Below, one piece after another: positions 62,942-64,000 of a stretch of DNA of 64,000 nucleotides (positions are counted from its first letter, which is position 1; every line of letters begins with the position of its first letter). The translations under genes and the position numbers were made by a program. Source of the stretch: Flavobacterium sp. KACC 22761 (GTDB taxonomy: Bacteria; Bacteroidota; Bacteroidia; Flavobacteriales; Flavobacteriaceae). The stretch spans positions 4,402,001-4,466,000 of the forward strand of contig NZ_CP139148.1 of NCBI RefSeq assembly GCF_034058155.1, read 5' to 3'. Under the pieces are notes generated by a model. The model saw only the letters and a list, made by a program, of their open reading frames with translations. It ran no database searches and was not told where the DNA came from.

Positions 62942-64000
62942 CTATTCCATTACAGCAGATGCAGAAGATGAAATCTTAAAATCGGCATATCGCCATGACT
63001 CATCAAAAGCAGTTTTGATTTTTAATGCTTCGCTATCTTTTTTCTGTTTTACTAACGAATTATACAATCCGATTAATGCCCAGCCGTTTTTGCGCCAAAT
63101 CTCTAAATCCTTGCGATAGATTTTTTCTGCTTCGTTGTATTTTTCAGCTTTAAGCAGAACTGCACCTAAATAATGCCGCACCGAGAAAAACCAATCAGGA
63201 GGCTCGTTATAATTGAGATTGTCTTCAATTTCTATTGCTTCGTTTAACAACAATATAGATTTATTTAAATCCTTTTTCTTTGAAGCAATTCCTGCTTCAA
63301 GAACTTTTGAAGCAATACGAGCAAGATCTGAAGTAGTATTAATATTCCAAATTGTAAGGTCCTTCAGTTTCGTATTTTTTGATAGCTGATCAAGAGCTGA
63401 AAATTCTTTTTCGGCATTTATCAAATTATTTTTTCCTAGATAAGCCATTCCTCTTGCATAATGCCAAATAGCTTGCGGATAAACAAGATCCTTATCTGGT
63501 TTAGGAAGTGCAATAATGGTATCCCACATGGCAAATTTTACAGCAATATAATATGGAATCGTATAATAATGCTGCAAAGTTCCCCATCCTGGCTGTCGCA
63601 TAATCTCAACTGAAATATGCTTTTGAAGTTTTTTAGCGTTATTCCAAGCCAATTTAGAATTTCCTTCTAAAGCTGCTGTTGCGGTCAAAAAATGATAATT
63701 ATGCGGATAATAAGCTAGCGGATATGCTCCTTGCGCGTGACAAACGGTAGTATAAAGGCTGTCAATTTTTATAGCTTGAATATTTGAAAGCGATCCTTGG
63801 TGATAATCTCCTGTACGAATGTAAATATGTGACGGCATATGAACCAAATGGCCAGATTCTGGAACCAAAGTTTCTAATAACTTAGCACTTTTTAAAGCCT
63901 TTTCAGGTGTGGAAGAAGCTTCTAAAGCATGTATATAAAAATGATGTGCGCCAGGATGTTTTGGATTTCTTACCATCAATTCCTGCAGAATTTCTACTAT
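62942..64000 (-). CDS. TPR-repeat protein (partial, 5' end outside window)
   Basis: At least 352 residues in frame up to the right edge; the first visible codons read Ile-Val-Glu-Ile-Leu-Gln-Glu-Leu with no start codon, so the N terminus lies outside the window. Several TPR-like helix pairs are visible in the C-terminal two thirds (Ala-Arg-Gly-Met-Ala-Tyr-Leu-Gly, Glu-Ala-Glu-Lys-Ile-Tyr). An early segment His-Pro-Gly-Ala-His-His-Phe-Tyr-Ile-His and Val-His-Met-Pro-Ser-His-Ile-Tyr is His-rich and typical of a widespread, functionally unknown TPR family. The His cluster could bind a metal, but that is inference. Confidence 0.75.
   Translation of the reverse strand: MVEILQELMVRNPKHPGAHHFYIHALEASSTPEKALKSAKLLETLVPESGHLVHMPSHIYIRTGDYHQGSLSNIQAIKIDSLYTTVCHAQGAYPLAYYPHNYHFLTATAALEGNSKLAWNNAKKLQKHISVEIMRQPGWGTLQHYYTIPYYIAVKFAMWDTIIALPKPDKDLVYPQAIWHYARGMAYLGKNNLINAEKEFSALDQLSKNTKLKDLTIWNINTTSDLARIASKVLEAGIASKKKDLNKSILLLNEAIEIEDNLNYNEPPDWFFSVRHYLGAVLLKAEKYNEAEKIYRKDLEIWRKNGWALIGLYNSLVKQKKDSEALKIKTAFDESWRYADFKISSSASAVME

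Noticed and set aside
62919..63119. 66-codon plus-strand frame at the right end
   Set aside because: Antisense to the conserved TPR gene and starts within the terminator tail.

Overview
The window looks like chromosomal DNA of a Flavobacterium-type member of the Bacteroidota. The composition is strongly AT-rich. Several genes are preceded by the family's TAnnTTTG minus-7 box. Lipoproteins have a Cys-Ser-Ser-Asp-Asp type start. There is a SprB-repeat giant protein with a type IX secretion tail. Two-component genes are unusually dense. No rRNA, tRNA, CRISPR array, transposase or integrase was seen.

Layout. 1-61 is the signal-peptide end of a lipoprotein gene leaving the window on the left. 520-3891 holds a ROK-type repressor, a secreted lipoprotein and a SpoU RNA methyltransferase. 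4171-17704 is a signalling block: a CHASE3 histidine kinase with an Rcp1-like receiver, a 2124-residue soluble hybrid kinase whose N-terminal half is a poly-HAMP array with an exact 276-bp period, a receiver-kinase fusion, and a HisKA_2 kinase plus an NtrC-type activator. 17945-31287 is a catabolic or detoxification block: alpha/beta hydrolases, two YtcJ-like amidohydrolases, an altered metallo-beta-lactamase-fold protein, an alginate-export-type porin, a polysaccharide deacetylase-like protein, an MFS transporter, a chloroperoxidase-like esterase, an isochorismatase-like hydrolase and DoxX. 31585-37886 holds Dps, a DUF1275 membrane protein, a second HisKA_2/NtrC pair, a small acetyltransferase, an MhqD-like esterase and a cupin-like protein. 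37895-40729 is a GAF-NtrC activator divergent from a ring-cleaving dioxygenase of the MhqO type. 40969-44712 holds miscellaneous small genes. 44906-52352 holds three alpha/beta hydrolases around a third HisKA_2/NtrC pair. 52629-62850 is a surface locus: two tail-collar proteins, a signal-less periplasmic-binding fold, the SprB-repeat giant and an OmpA-type barrel. A TPR gene runs off the right edge.

How the parts may work together. Four sigma-54 activators (15755, 35074, 37895, 46807) lie near hydrolase, esterase or dioxygenase genes. Five intergenic regions carry a dyad close to CGATATATCG, with a sigma-54-like -24/-12 element starting 61-67 bp from the dyad centre. This suggests a locally dispersed sigma-54 regulon for hydrolases and quinone or xenobiotic handling, which I have not seen described. 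The chloroperoxidase and dioxygenase genes also share a second promoter block with a TTAATCTAGATTAA palindrome. Several intergenic spaces hold inverted or heptanucleotide repeat elements. All functional statements come from reading motifs by eye; no database search was run.
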